Of a DNA stretch of 64,000 nt, positions 1 through 12,386 are shown piece after piece. Position numbers and translations under genes: made by a program. Every line of letters begins with the position of its first letter. Position 1 is the first letter of the stretch. The notes beneath the pieces were generated by a model. The model did not search any database. It had not been told where the DNA came from and worked only from the letters and a program-made list of their open reading frames with translations. The stretch lies in NCBI RefSeq assembly GCF_900114325.1, contig NZ_FOSR01000009.1, forward strand, positions 99,071 through 163,070, read 5' to 3'. The stretch is from Rhodanobacter glycinis (lineage in GTDB: Bacteria; Pseudomonadota; Gammaproteobacteria; Xanthomonadales; Rhodanobacteraceae).

Positions 1-870
1 TGGAGCGGTTCGCTGGATGTCATCGGCAACGCCCTGCTCAGCCGCGAACCGCTGTCGATGACCGTGCGCGATCCGGACGGCACCCAGCGCCATGTCACGC
101 TGCCACTGAACAAGCTGCCCGCCGGCAAGGACATCGGCCAGTACCTGGATCAGCTGGGCCTGCGCCCCGCGCCGCCGCCGCCGATCGCCGCCATGGTGGA
201 AGCCGGGCAACCGGCGGCACTGGCCGGCCTGCAGGGTGGCGACCACCTGGTCAGCGTGAACGGCAAGCCCGTGGCCGATTTCGTGGACCTCGGCAAGCTG
301 ATTGCCGCCGATGCGGCCAAATCCCCCCTGCTCGCCATCGGCGTGGAACGCCACGGCAAGCCGATGCAGTTCAAGGTGACCGCGCGCAAGGAGTCGGTCC
401 AGGGCCAGCCGGCGCGCTGGATCATCGGCGTGGGCGCGCAACCGCCGGAGACGGCGATCCAGCATTACGGCCCGGTGCATGCCCTTGGCGCGGCGCTGAG
501 CCTGACCTGGCGCCATACCACCGCCGTGTTCAACATGATCGGCCAGATGCTCAACGGCCGCGCCTCGACCAGCAACCTGTCCGGCGTGATCGGCATCGCC
601 CAGGTGGCCAATGCCTCGGCTCACATGGGTCTGTCCGCCTATCTGGAATTCCTGGCGCTGGTCTCGCTGAGCCTGGGCATCCTGAACCTGTTGCCGATCC
701 CGATCTTGGACGGCGGCCACCTGCTGTATTACCTTATCGAGCTGGTCAAGGGCAGCCCGGTCAGCGAGCGCGCCATGATCGCCGGCCAATACGTGGGCTT
801 GCTGCTGTTGTTCACGCTGATGGGACTGGCGTTCTACAACGACATCCACCGCATCGTTCTGCCCACGTGA
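1..870 (+). CDS. rseP: RseP site-2 zinc protease, C-terminal part (5' end outside window)
   Basis: The reading frame is open from the first base, so the gene is truncated by the window edge; 289 codons are visible and the N-terminal HExxH zinc site is missing. RseP is the inner-membrane intramembrane protease that cleaves anti-sigma factors such as RseA after DegS, releasing the envelope-stress sigma factor. The visible part holds a PDZ domain (about residues 50-140, with the GxxAGLQGGD-type loop), then the C-terminal transmembrane helices with the conserved LDGGH motif at visible residues 236-240, which supplies the third zinc ligand. It lies directly upstream of bamA, the usual arrangement next to lipid A genes, and the two are probably co-transcribed. 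Identity is secure; only the start cannot be judged. Confidence 0.95.
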   Translation, partial: WSGSLDVIGNALLSREPLSMTVRDPDGTQRHVTLPLNKLPAGKDIGQYLDQLGLRPAPPPPIAAMVEAGQPAALAGLQGGDHLVSVNGKPVADFVDLGKLIAADAAKSPLLAIGVERHGKPMQFKVTARKESVQGQPARWIIGVGAQPPETAIQHYGPVHALGAALSLTWRHTTAVFNMIGQMLNGRASTSNLSGVIGIAQVANASAHMGLSAYLEFLALVSLSLGILNLLPIPILDGGHLLYYLIELVKGSPVSERAMIAGQYVGLLLLFTLMGLAFYNDIHRIVLPT

Positions 871-985
871 CACGGATGTGCACCATCAGCAACGGCCGCA
901 CGACCACGTGGCTCACGATCCGCACGACTACGCGGCCAAGCGATCGTTCGCCCGTCGTGGCGTCGGCGACCGCGAATCGTTTTCC

Positions 986-1040
986 GGAACCGGGGTTGCC
1001 CCGGTTCCATGCACACATCGGGGCGGCCGTTTCGGCCGCC
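986..1040 (+). repeat. Two consecutive hairpins in the rseP-bamA spacer
   Basis: Positions 986-995 and 999-1008 form a perfect 10-bp inverted repeat with a 3-nt loop. Positions 1022-1029 and 1033-1040 form a second perfect 8-bp stem with a TTT loop. Neither is followed by a T run, so neither is a standard terminator. The second ends 28 nt before the bamA start codon. Possible roles are mRNA stabilisation, processing or partial transcription attenuation between the protease and the abundant outer-membrane protein. Confidence 0.6.
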
Positions 1041-1068
1041 TCATCGAAATAACCCAACGGAATCGACG

Positions 1069-3477
1069 ATGAAGCGTATCGCCGCCCTGATCCTGCTTGC
1101 CTCTCTCTCCGCCAATGCGCTCGGTTTCGAGCCGTTTGTCGTTTCCGATATCCGCATCGATGGCCTCAATCGCATCGCGGCCGGCACGGTATACAACTAC
1201 CTGCCGATCAGCAAGGGTGACCGGTTGACCAACGACGAGGTGCAGCGGGCGATCCGGGCCTTGTACCAGACCAAATTCTTCAGCGACGTGGAAATGGAGC
1301 GCCAGGGCGACATCCTGGTGATCAAGGTGACCGAGCGGCCTTCCATCGCCAAGCTCACCATCCGCGGCAACCACGACATCAAGACCGATGACCTGAAGAA
1401 GGGCCTGAAGTCGATCGGCCTGTCCGAGGGCGAGACCTTCGACCGGCTGGCGCTGGATCGCGTGCAGCAGGAGCTGATCCACCAGTACTACAACCGCGGC
1501 AAGTACAACGTGTCGGTGCTTCCGCACGTGACCCGGCTGGACCGCAACCGCGTCGCCGTCGACATCGAGATCCGCGAGGGCAAGGCTGCCAAGATCAAGG
1601 AAATCAACATCGTCGGCAACCATGCGTTCACCGACAAGGCGATCCGCGACGACTTCGAATCGGGCACCACCAACTGGATGTCGTGGTACTCGAAGAACGA
1701 CCAGTACTCCAGCGACAAGCTGTCCGGCGACCTCAACAAGCTGCAGTCCTACTACATGGATCGCGGCTACGCCGACTTCGGCCTGGATTCCTCGCAGGTG
1801 ACCATCTCGCCCGACAAGCGCGACATGTACATCGCCGCCGACATCAAGGAAGGCGCCATCTACAAGGTCTCCAAGGTGCACCTGCTGGGTGACCTGATCC
1901 TGCCCGAGAAGACCATGCGCCGGCTGGTCTTCATCAAGGACGGCGAAACCTTCAACCGCGCGGCCATCGAGGCCAGCTCCAAGGCGATGAAGGCCGTGCT
2001 GGCCGACATGGGCTACGCCTACGCCAAGGTCGACACGATTCCAAAGCTGGACAAGGAAAACCGCACGGTCGACCTGTCCTTCTACGTGCAGCCGGGCCAT
2101 CGCATCTACGTGCGCCGCGTGATCTTCCAGGGCAACACCCGCACCGAAGACGAAGTGCTGCGTCGCGAAATGCGCCAGCTCGAAGGCTCCTGGTACTCGC
2201 AGGCCGCGATCGACCGTTCCAAGATCCGCCTGCAACGCCTGGGCTTCTTCAAGAAGGTGGACATCGACAAATCCCGCGTGCCCGGCACGCCGGACCAGGT
2301 CGACCTCAACGTGAAGGTGGAGGAACAGTCTGCCGGCAGCCTGATGTTCGGCGTGGGTTACTCGCAGTATTCCGGCATCATCCTGTCCGGCTCGGTGTCG
2401 CAGAACAACTTCCTCGGCACCGGTGACCGCTTCTCGCTGGGCGCGGAAAAGAGCGACTACTACACCCAGATCAATGCCAGCTACTACAACCCGTACCTGA
2501 CCGACAACGGCATCGGCATCGGCTACAACGCCACCTTGTCCAAGGCCGATTACAGCAACCTGGGCAGCGAGTACGCCAGCTACTCCAACAGCACCCGCGC
2601 GTTCTCGACCACCCTGGGCATTCCGATCACCGACTTCCAGGGCCTCAACCTCAGCATGGGTTTGAGCAGCACCAAGATCAACACCTACGAGGGCTACACG
2701 CCGCAGGTGCTGATCGACTACCAGAACGCCATCGGCCACCGGACCATCCATACCTGGACCGGCTCGATCGGCTGGACCTACGACACCCGCAACAGCTACT
2801 GGGCGGCCACCCGCGGCGGCCTGCTGTCCGCCTCCGTGGACGGCGCCCTGCCCGGCTCCACCGTGCAGTACTGGCGCTTCACCGGCGAGGCCAACCATTA
2901 CTGGCCGATCGGTGGCGGCTTCGTGCTGTACCTGGACGGCCAGGTCGGCTACGGCTCCACCTACGGCAACCAGACCTACGACCGCACCTTCGGCCAGTAT
3001 GTTGCCGGCCAGAAATACGATTACCCGTTCTGGCAGAACTACTACGCCGGCGGCGTCAAGGACGTTCGCGGCTTCCAGGACAACACCCTGGGCCCCCGCG
3101 TCTGCGCTGGCCTCGACCCCACCACCGGCAAAGCCGCCCAGCCCGTCAATGGCAACTGCAATGGCAGTTCCTATTACTACGCCCAGCCGATCGGCGGCGC
3201 GTTCAAGGTACTGGGCACGGCCGAGGTCTACCTGCCGCTGCCGTTCCTCAAGGACATCAACACCGCACGCGTATCGGTGTTCATGGACGTCGGCAACGCC
3301 TTCAAGAACTACCAGAGCTTCCAGGCCAGCCAGCTCGATGCCTCGTACGGCATCTCGCTGCACTGGAAGGCGCCGATCGGCCCGTTGATCATCAGCCTGG
3401 CCCATCCGTTCCGCACGCAGCCGGGCGACCAGCACTACGAGGAACGCATCCAGTTCACCTTCGGCAGCCAGTTCTGA
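1069..3477 (+). CDS. bamA: BamA, outer-membrane protein assembly factor
   Basis: BamA is the central pore of the BAM complex, which folds beta-barrel proteins into the outer membrane. The 802-residue protein begins with a signal peptide (MKRIAALILLASLSANALG, cleavage near EPF), followed by five POTRA repeats (about residues 22-420) and a 16-strand barrel that ends in the aromatic C-terminal signature FGSQF. The start at 1069 was preferred to an in-frame ATG at 1009 because it places the signal peptide at the N terminus. The residues rich in Tyr/Asn in the barrel loops are normal for the family. It sits between rseP and lpxD, so barrel insertion and lipid A synthesis are organised together. 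A strong hairpin terminator follows it. Confidence 0.97.
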   Translation: MKRIAALILLASLSANALGFEPFVVSDIRIDGLNRIAAGTVYNYLPISKGDRLTNDEVQRAIRALYQTKFFSDVEMERQGDILVIKVTERPSIAKLTIRGNHDIKTDDLKKGLKSIGLSEGETFDRLALDRVQQELIHQYYNRGKYNVSVLPHVTRLDRNRVAVDIEIREGKAAKIKEINIVGNHAFTDKAIRDDFESGTTNWMSWYSKNDQYSSDKLSGDLNKLQSYYMDRGYADFGLDSSQVTISPDKRDMYIAADIKEGAIYKVSKVHLLGDLILPEKTMRRLVFIKDGETFNRAAIEASSKAMKAVLADMGYAYAKVDTIPKLDKENRTVDLSFYVQPGHRIYVRRVIFQGNTRTEDEVLRREMRQLEGSWYSQAAIDRSKIRLQRLGFFKKVDIDKSRVPGTPDQVDLNVKVEEQSAGSLMFGVGYSQYSGIILSGSVSQNNFLGTGDRFSLGAEKSDYYTQINASYYNPYLTDNGIGIGYNATLSKADYSNLGSEYASYSNSTRAFSTTLGIPITDFQGLNLSMGLSSTKINTYEGYTPQVLIDYQNAIGHRTIHTWTGSIGWTYDTRNSYWAATRGGLLSASVDGALPGSTVQYWRFTGEANHYWPIGGGFVLYLDGQVGYGSTYGNQTYDRTFGQYVAGQKYDYPFWQNYYAGGVKDVRGFQDNTLGPRVCAGLDPTTGKAAQPVNGNCNGSSYYYAQPIGGAFKVLGTAEVYLPLPFLKDINTARVSVFMDVGNAFKNYQSFQASQLDASYGISLHWKAPIGPLIISLAHPFRTQPGDQHYEERIQFTFGSQF

Positions 3478-3505
3478 TCTCTGCCGGAAAAGCCGGATCG
3501 CACCA

Positions 3506-3534
3506 CGAAAAGCGCGGCCATGCCGCGCTTTTCG
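3506..3534 (+). terminator. Rho-independent terminator after bamA
   Basis: A perfect 13-bp stem (3506-3518 with 3522-3534, loop CAT) is GC-rich at its tip and has an A run on the left arm and a T run on the right arm, followed by a pyrimidine-rich tail. It begins 28 nt after the bamA stop. It probably limits readthrough into lpxD. Confidence 0.7.
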
Positions 3535-3607
3535 CTTTCCATGCCCCTGAAAATGACGCGATTGCACCGGCTGCCGATACAATGGCCGCCGTGTCACGGA
3601 GAACGCA

Positions 3608-4639
3608 TTGAACGTCCAAGCCAACCATTCGCTTGCCGAGCTCGCCGAGCGCTTCGACCTGCGTTGCCACGGCGATGCCGATACCCGCATCACCGGCGTC
3701 GGTACGCTGGCCGGGGCCGGCGCCCACCAGTTGAGCTTCCTGTCGAACAGCAAGTACGCCGCGCAATTGGCCGACACGCATGCCGGCGCCGTGATCGTGC
3801 GTGAGGAAAACCTGGCGGCCTGCAGCGTTCCTGCCCTGGTGGCCCGCGATCCCTACGTGGCCTACGCGAAGATCGCCGCGCTGTTCGAACACATTCCAAC
3901 CGCACCAGCAGGCATTCATCCCAGCGCGGTAGTGGCGCCGAGCGCACGCGTCAGCGCGAGCGCCAGCATCGGCCCCTGCTGCGTGATCGAAAGTGATGCC
4001 GTCATCGAGGACGGTGCCGTGCTGGGCCCGCACTGCATCATCGGCGAGGGTTGCGTGGTGGGCGCGCAGTCGCGCCTGGTGGCGCGGGTGACCCTGGTCA
4101 TCCGGGTCACCCTGGGCAAGCGCGTGCTGGTGCATCCTGGCGTGGTGATCGGCTCGGATGGCTTCGGCCTCGCCTTCGATACGGACCACTGGATCAAGCT
4201 GCCCCAACTTGGCGGCGTGCGCATCGGCGACGACTGCGAGATCGGCGCCAACACCACCATCGATCGTGGCGCGCTGGACGACACCGTGCTGGAAGAGGAC
4301 GTGCGCCTGGACAACCAGATCCAGATCGCCCACAACGTGCATGTCGGCGCGCATACCGCGATGGCCGGCTGTGCCGCCGTGGCCGGCAGCGCGAAGATCG
4401 GCCGCTATTGCATGATCGGCGGCAACGCCGGCGTGCTCGGCCATCTCGAAGTGGCCGACCGGGTTACCATTACCGCCAAGAGCCTGGTCACGCATTCGAT
4501 ACGTGAGGCAGGCGAATATTCCTCGGGCACCCCGCTGCAGGACAACCGGGCATGGCGCAAGAGCGCCGCCCGGTTCAAGCATCTGGACGAGTACGCGCGC
4601 CGATTGTCGGCGCTGGAGAAGGATAGTAACGATGAATGA
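3608..4639 (+). CDS. lpxD: UDP-3-O-(3-hydroxyacyl)glucosamine N-acyltransferase LpxD
   Basis: LpxD adds the second hydroxyacyl chain to UDP-3-O-acyl-glucosamine, the third step of lipid A synthesis. The 343-residue protein has the N-terminal uridine-binding region (through the LSFLSNSKY motif), then a left-handed beta-helix of hexapeptide repeats from about residue 100. The catalytic His in IAHNVHVG is at residue 242 and the C terminus ends in an alpha-helical extension. The start is TTG, chosen because a GGAG ribosome site lies 6 nt upstream and because this N terminus matches the family; no in-frame ATG fits. The skp gene that often separates bamA and lpxD is absent. The stop overlaps the start of fabZ, so translation is probably coupled. 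Confidence 0.95.
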   Translation: MNVQANHSLAELAERFDLRCHGDADTRITGVGTLAGAGAHQLSFLSNSKYAAQLADTHAGAVIVREENLAACSVPALVARDPYVAYAKIAALFEHIPTAPAGIHPSAVVAPSARVSASASIGPCCVIESDAVIEDGAVLGPHCIIGEGCVVGAQSRLVARVTLVIRVTLGKRVLVHPGVVIGSDGFGLAFDTDHWIKLPQLGGVRIGDDCEIGANTTIDRGALDDTVLEEDVRLDNQIQIAHNVHVGAHTAMAGCAAVAGSAKIGRYCMIGGNAGVLGHLEVADRVTITAKSLVTHSIREAGEYSSGTPLQDNRAWRKSAARFKHLDEYARRLSALEKDSNDE

Positions 4640-5105
4640 CAACACCGCGACCTTGAGCCTGCCGGTGAACGTGGAACAGATCCAGGAACTGCTGCCGCAC
4701 CGCTATCCGTTCCTGCTGGTCGATCGGGTGATCGAGCTGGAGCCCGACCAGCGCGTGGTGACACTGAAAAACGTCACCATCAACGAGCCGTTCTTCAACG
4801 GCCACTTTCCCGGCCATCCGGTGATGCCGGGCGTGCTGATCGTCGAGGCGATGGCGCAGAGCGCCGGCCTGCTCACCCTGATCAGCAACCGGCTCAAGGG
4901 CAGCACCAACAATTCGCTGTTCTACCTGGCCAAGGTGGACAACGCCCGCTTCAGCGCGCCGGTGGTCCCGGGCGACCAGTTGCGCATGGAAGTCCGCCTG
5001 AAGCGCCTGATGCGCAGCATGGGCATCTTCGAGGCACGCACCCTGGTCGATGGCAAGGAAGTCTCCAGCTGTGAACTGATGTGCGCGGCAAGGAACGACA
5101 AATGA
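4632..5105 (+). CDS. fabZ: 3-hydroxyacyl-[acyl-carrier-protein] dehydratase FabZ
   Basis: FabZ dehydrates 3-hydroxyacyl-ACP in fatty acid elongation and competes with LpxA/LpxD for the same hydroxyacyl-ACP pool, which explains its place in the lipid A operon. The 157-residue hot-dog fold protein shows the family signatures [11 protein letters not shown] near the N terminus and [11 protein letters not shown]. The catalytic pair is His58 and Glu72. The ATG at 4632 overlaps the lpxD stop by 8 nt and gives the expected length; a much longer in-frame extension upstream lies inside lpxD and was rejected. The gene ends in an ATGA overlap with lpxA. Confidence 0.97.
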   Translation: MNDNTATLSLPVNVEQIQELLPHRYPFLLVDRVIELEPDQRVVTLKNVTINEPFFNGHFPGHPVMPGVLIVEAMAQSAGLLTLISNRLKGSTNNSLFYLAKVDNARFSAPVVPGDQLRMEVRLKRLMRSMGIFEARTLVDGKEVSSCELMCAARNDK

Positions 5106-5890
5106 CCCAGGCCGCCCTGATCCACCCCACCGCACAGATTGATCCCGGCGCCAGCATCGGCGCCAACGTCGGCATAGGCGCCTACAGCGTGATCGGTGCC
5201 GAGGTGGAGATCGGCGAGGGCACGATCATCGGCCCGCACGTGGTGATCGACGGACCGACGCGCATCGGCCGCGACAACCGCATCTCCCAATTCGCCTCGA
5301 TCGGCAACACCCCGCAAGACAAGAAATGGGAAGGTGAGCGTACCGAACTGGTCATCGGCGATCGCAACCTGATCCGCGAGTTCGTCACCATCAATCGCGG
5401 CACCGGCGACGGTGGCGGCATCACCCGCGTCGGCGACGACAACTGGCTGCTGGCCTACGTGCACATCGCGCATGACTGCCAGGTCGGCAACCACGTGGTG
5501 TTTTCCAACTACTCGGCGCTGGCCGGCCACGTGCACATCGGCGACTGGGTCATCATCTCCGGCTATGCCGGCGTGCACCAGTTCTGCAAGGTGGGGGCCC
5601 ATGCCTTCATCGGCATGGGCTGCCTGGTCGGTTCCGACGTGCCGCCCTTCGTGCTGATGGCCAACGAACAGCATGGCCGTCCACGCGGCATCAACAGCGA
5701 AGGACTGAAACGACGCGGCTTCGAGCCGGCGCGCATTTCCGCCATCAAGCGCGCCTACCGCACGCTGTACATGGCCGGACTGTCGCTGCCCGAAGCGCGC
5801 GAGCAACTGGCCGCGCAGGCACAGGACAGCGACGACGTGCGTGCCATGCTCGACTTCCTCGACCACAGCGAACGCTCGCTGGCGCGGTGA
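5102..5890 (+). CDS. lpxA: UDP-N-acetylglucosamine O-acyltransferase LpxA
   Basis: LpxA transfers a 3-hydroxyacyl chain from ACP to UDP-GlcNAc, the first step of lipid A synthesis. The 262-residue protein is mostly hexapeptide beta-helix ([14 protein letters not shown] onwards) followed by a C-terminal helical domain. The catalytic His of the IAHDC motif is at residue 124, and the conserved HQFCKVG segment is present. The ATG at 5102 overlaps the fabZ stop (ATGA) and was preferred to an ATG 21 nt upstream inside fabZ. Co-expression with fabZ, lpxD and lpxB is implied by the overlaps. Confidence 0.97.
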   Translation: MTQAALIHPTAQIDPGASIGANVGIGAYSVIGAEVEIGEGTIIGPHVVIDGPTRIGRDNRISQFASIGNTPQDKKWEGERTELVIGDRNLIREFVTINRGTGDGGGITRVGDDNWLLAYVHIAHDCQVGNHVVFSNYSALAGHVHIGDWVIISGYAGVHQFCKVGAHAFIGMGCLVGSDVPPFVLMANEQHGRPRGINSEGLKRRGFEPARISAIKRAYRTLYMAGLSLPEAREQLAAQAQDSDDVRAMLDFLDHSERSLAR

Positions 5891-5946
5891 TCGACATGCC
5901 CCATCCATCCACCACATCCGACACGGCGTCCTGATCCGACGGCACC

Positions 5947-7155
5947 ATGCCAGAGACCATTCCCAGCCCCACCATTGCGATCCTTGCCGGCGAAGATTCC
6001 GGCGACCAGCTTGGTGCCGACCTGATCGTCGCGCTGCGCCAGCGTTATCCCGCCGCGCGCTTCGTCGGCATCGGCGGCAAGCGCATGCAGGCGCAAGACT
6101 TCGAGTCCTGGCACGACATCCACGAATTGTCGCTGTTCGGTTTCGCCGAAGTGGTCCGCCACCTGCCGCGGCTGCTGAAGTTGCGCAAGACGCTGGTCGC
6201 GCGCCTGCTCGAAACGCGCCCGGACGTGGTGATCGGCATCGACGCGCCCGATTTCAACCTCGGCGTGGAGCAGCGCCTGAAACAGGCCGGTCTGCGCACC
6301 GTGCACTACGTCAGCCCCTCGGTCTGGGCCTGGCGCGAGAAACGCGCGGAAAAGATCGGCCGCAGTGCCGATCGCGTGCTGTGCCTGTTCCCGATGGAGC
6401 CGGCGATCTACGCCAGGCACGGTATCGACGCGCGCTTCGTCGGCCATCCGCTGGCCGATCGTTTCGCGCTGGTCTCCGATCGCGCCGGTGCGCGCGAGAT
6501 CCTGCAACTGCCGCACGACGTGCCGGTGCTGGCCTTGCTGCCTGGCAGCCGCCCGTCCGAACTGGCCCGGATGGGATCCATCTTCATCGACGCCGCGCGT
6601 CGCGTGGCCGCCGCCCTGCCCGGTTTGCGCGTGGTGATTCCTGCCGCCAATCCGCAAGTGCTGGCACGCCTGCGCGAGCTGCTGGCCAAGGGGCCGCACG
6701 ACGACCACGTGCTGCTGTTCGACGGACACGCGCACGAAGCCATGCTGGCTTCCGACGTGGTACTGCTGGCTTCCGGCACCGCCGCGCTGGAAGCCATGCT
6801 GGCGAAGCGCCCGATGGTCGCCGGCTATCGCGTATCACCGTTGAGTTACCGCGTGGCGCGCGCGTTGAACATGCTCAAGACCGACGTCTACACCCTGCCG
6901 AACATCCTCGCCCGCGCCGGCGGCATGGGCGAGAACACCGTGCTGGTGCCGGAACTGATGCAGGCCGATTTCACCGCCGCGAAACTGGCCGACGCCACCC
7001 TGGCCCTGTTCAACGACAGCGAGCGCCGCGGCCACATCGTCGCCGCCTTCGAGCAATTGCATCGCGCCCTGCGCGGCGAGCTTGGCGGACGCGCCGGCGA
7101 CCAGGCCGCCAGTGCCATCGCCGAACTGCTGGACGGCGAGCGTGACGCGACGTAG
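5947..7155 (+). CDS. lpxB: Lipid-A-disaccharide synthase LpxB
   Basis: LpxB condenses UDP-2,3-diacylglucosamine with lipid X to make the tetra-acyl disaccharide of lipid A. It is a peripheral inner-membrane glycosyltransferase of family GT19. The 402-residue protein has the N-terminal AGEDSGDQLGADL signature, the central VSPSVWAWREKR motif and the C-terminal LLASGTAALEAML motif of the nucleotide-binding half. It follows lpxA after a 56-nt spacer, longer than the other junctions of the operon, and is followed by an inverted REP-like pair, after which rnhB begins. Confidence 0.96.
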   Translation: MPETIPSPTIAILAGEDSGDQLGADLIVALRQRYPAARFVGIGGKRMQAQDFESWHDIHELSLFGFAEVVRHLPRLLKLRKTLVARLLETRPDVVIGIDAPDFNLGVEQRLKQAGLRTVHYVSPSVWAWREKRAEKIGRSADRVLCLFPMEPAIYARHGIDARFVGHPLADRFALVSDRAGAREILQLPHDVPVLALLPGSRPSELARMGSIFIDAARRVAAALPGLRVVIPAANPQVLARLRELLAKGPHDDHVLLFDGHAHEAMLASDVVLLASGTAALEAMLAKRPMVAGYRVSPLSYRVARALNMLKTDVYTLPNILARAGGMGENTVLVPELMQADFTAAKLADATLALFNDSERRGHIVAAFEQLHRALRGELGGRAGDQAASAIAELLDGERDAT

Positions 7156-7166
7156 CGCGCCAGATT

Positions 7167-7306
7167 CTCTCCCTCTCCCCTGCGGGGAGAGGGCTGGGGT
7201 GAGGGGTCAATCTTGCGAAAAACCCATCTCGGAGCGCGCTTCGATCAACACTTCCGCAAGCACCCACCCCTCACCTCAATCCTCTCCCCGCAGGGGAGAG
7301 GAGGCG
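7167..7306. repeat. Inverted pair of REP-like palindromes between lpxB and rnhB
   Basis: Two copies of a CTCTCCCC-type palindrome with an adjoining GGGGTGAGGGGT tail lie at about 7167-7207 and 7261-7306 in opposite orientation, about 55 nt apart. Each copy is itself a hairpin (CTCCCC-TGC-GGGGAG in the first). Such paired intergenic elements are common in Pseudomonas and Xanthomonadales genomes and are thought to be mobilised by RAYT transposases acting in trans. They could stabilise the lpxB mRNA end. Confidence 0.75.
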
Positions 7307-7365
7307 AACGTGCCGAGCGGGTTCGCACGAAGCCACTCTCTGCCAACCCCACCTGACCAACCACG

Positions 7366-7956
7366 ATGCAATCCGGTTTTTTGACAGCGGGCGTCGACGA
7401 GGCCGGCCGGGGGCCGTTGGCCGGACCGGTCGCGGTGGCAGCAGTCATCCTCGATCCGGATCGTCCGATTGCCGGCCTGAACGACTCCAAGAAGCTCAGC
7501 GAGAAAAAACGCGAGGCGCTCTATCCGTTGATCCTCGAGCGTGCGCTGGCCTGTTGCATCGTGCTGGTCGAAGCCGACGAGATCGATCGGCTCAATATTT
7601 TCCAGGCCACCATGGCCGGCATGAGTCGTGCCGTGGCCGGCTTGTCGCGTGTGCCAGGCGAGGCGCTGATCGACGGCAACAAGCTGCCAAAGGATTTGCC
7701 CTGCGCGGGTCGCGCCATTGTCGGCGGCGATGCGCTGGAACCGGCCATCAGCGCCGCCTCGATCCTGGCCAAGGTCAGTCGCGACCGCCTGATGGTGGCC
7801 ATGGACGACACCTTCCCCGGCTACGGTTTCGCCGTGCACAAGGGGTATCCCACGCCAGCCCACCTGGCCGCACTGGAACGCCTCGGCCCCTGCCCGCAGC
7901 ACCGCCGCAGCTTCGCGCCGGTGCGACGCCTGCTGGAAGGCTCCGCTTCCGACTGA
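7366..7956 (+). CDS. rnhB: Ribonuclease HII
   Basis: RNase HII removes ribonucleotides from DNA and RNA-DNA hybrids. The 196-residue protein carries the family signature [14 protein letters not shown] near the N terminus (with the acidic metal ligands Asp and Glu), the [12 protein letters not shown] motif, the DGNKLP motif with another catalytic Asp, and the [12 protein letters not shown] signature. The length is that of a complete single-domain enzyme. It separates the lipid A genes from dnaE, the same order as in many gammaproteobacteria. Confidence 0.96.
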   Translation: MQSGFLTAGVDEAGRGPLAGPVAVAAVILDPDRPIAGLNDSKKLSEKKREALYPLILERALACCIVLVEADEIDRLNIFQATMAGMSRAVAGLSRVPGEALIDGNKLPKDLPCAGRAIVGGDALEPAISAASILAKVSRDRLMVAMDDTFPGYGFAVHKGYPTPAHLAALERLGPCPQHRRSFAPVRRLLEGSASD

Positions 7957-8187
7957 ACACGCGCCGCAGTTGAACCGCAGCCGTACGAAAACCGCGCGAT
8001 GGCCCGCCTGCAACCTTTTCGCTTGTAGGCGCATCCGAATCGGTATAGGAAGGAATCGGGCGCAGGTACCTTCGCTCATCTCCCGCGCCCGCGATACAGC
8101 GCATGGACGCCCGGGTTGTTTGTCTGGTTTTGCCATCGGCGGTGTGAGCCGGCTTGCCGGTTTCGCCACCAGACTCAGGAGTACGCC

Positions 8188-8382
8188 ATGATGCTTCCAC
8201 TTGCCCGCCGGGACCTGCCGTCCGATACCGTCCCGTACGACACGACTACGACACCGCCGCAAGCACTCGCCGCGCCCCTCGCGCCGCACACGGACTACGA
8301 CTTGCATCGGTCATTGCCCATCGAAAGCCTGGAGCACTACATCGAATGCCGCCTTGCCGACGAGCGGTTCCGCGTGTCGTGA
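8188..8382 (+). CDS. Small hypothetical protein, 64 residues
   Basis: I do not recognise this protein. The frame starts at an ATG with an AGGAG ribosome site (8177-8181) 6 nt upstream and encodes a 64-residue, acidic, proline/threonine-containing polypeptide with no signal peptide or membrane segment. Its C-terminal half (LPIESLEHYIECRLADERFR) looks like an amphipathic helix. The 231 nt before it contain a weak TATAGG box at 8044-8049 but no other gene. It stands alone between rnhB and dnaE. The good ribosome site and the sensible composition favour a real gene, but high GC makes chance frames common. Confidence 0.4.
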   Translation: MMLPLARRDLPSDTVPYDTTTTPPQALAAPLAPHTDYDLHRSLPIESLEHYIECRLADERFRVS

Positions 8383-8648
8383 CTTTCTACAGGGTCTGAC
8401 GTGCCGCGCGCTCCCCGCGAAGCTCCGCCACCGTTCGCAACGCGCGGCACCAGCGGGCAAAACGATCGCCGTCAGCCACTCTGATCACGAACCGGAGGCC
8501 GAACCGACTGGCTCCGGCGCGCCGCCGGCACCGCCCGTGTCGTGGCGGATCGCAGCGCCTGCGCCACATCGTGCCGATCGACCGCCTGTCAAGCTTGTCG
8601 GGAACCTGCGCCACGGTTAGCCTTCATGGACTCACCCGGTGAGTCTGC
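8383..8648 (+). other. Spacer before dnaE without a recognised gene
   Basis: I see no convincing coding frame, repeat or terminator in these 266 bases. They presumably contain the dnaE promoter and leader, but no clear -35/-10 pair could be picked out. Confidence 0.5.
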
Positions 8649-12224
<3,576 letters not shown>

Positions 12225-12228
12225 GGGC

Positions 12229-12296
12229 AGAGAAGTGAGGAGTGAGAGAGAGCAAAGGCCATGGCTTTTCGTCTTTCTCTCACTCCTCACTTCTCT
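12229..12296 (+). repeat. 20-bp long-stem hairpin between dnaE and accA
   Basis: Positions 12229-12248 are perfectly complementary to 12277-12296, enclosing a 28-nt loop that itself contains the palindrome GCCATGGC. The arms are purine-rich (GAGAAGTGAGGAGTGAGAG type) and partly repeated again at 12220-12226 and 12300-12309. It lies 5 nt after the dnaE stop. It may act as a terminator or stabiliser of dnaE mRNA, or be a decayed mobile repeat. Confidence 0.7.
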
Positions 12297-12351
12297 CCCC
12301 TCACTTCTCGCCCCCCATACGCTTCCGTTCCCGCCTTTTCCTGCGCCCCGG

Positions 12352-12357
12352 TATAAT
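12352..12357 (+). promoter_or_regulatory. Probable -10 box of the accA promoter
   Basis: A perfect TATAAT occurs 30 nt upstream of the accA start, just after the dnaE hairpin. No good -35 hexamer stands 16-18 nt upstream, so promoter strength is uncertain, but the perfect box in this GC-rich DNA is unlikely by chance. Confidence 0.55.
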
Positions 12358-12386
12358 GCGCGACTTGTGACTTCGAACTACCACGA

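Noticed and set aside
928..3777. A 949-codon open frame on the minus strand opposite bamA
   Set aside because: It is antisense to a clearly identified gene, has low-complexity valine/glycine/alanine-rich composition and no recognisable domain; it is a product of codon bias in GC-rich DNA.
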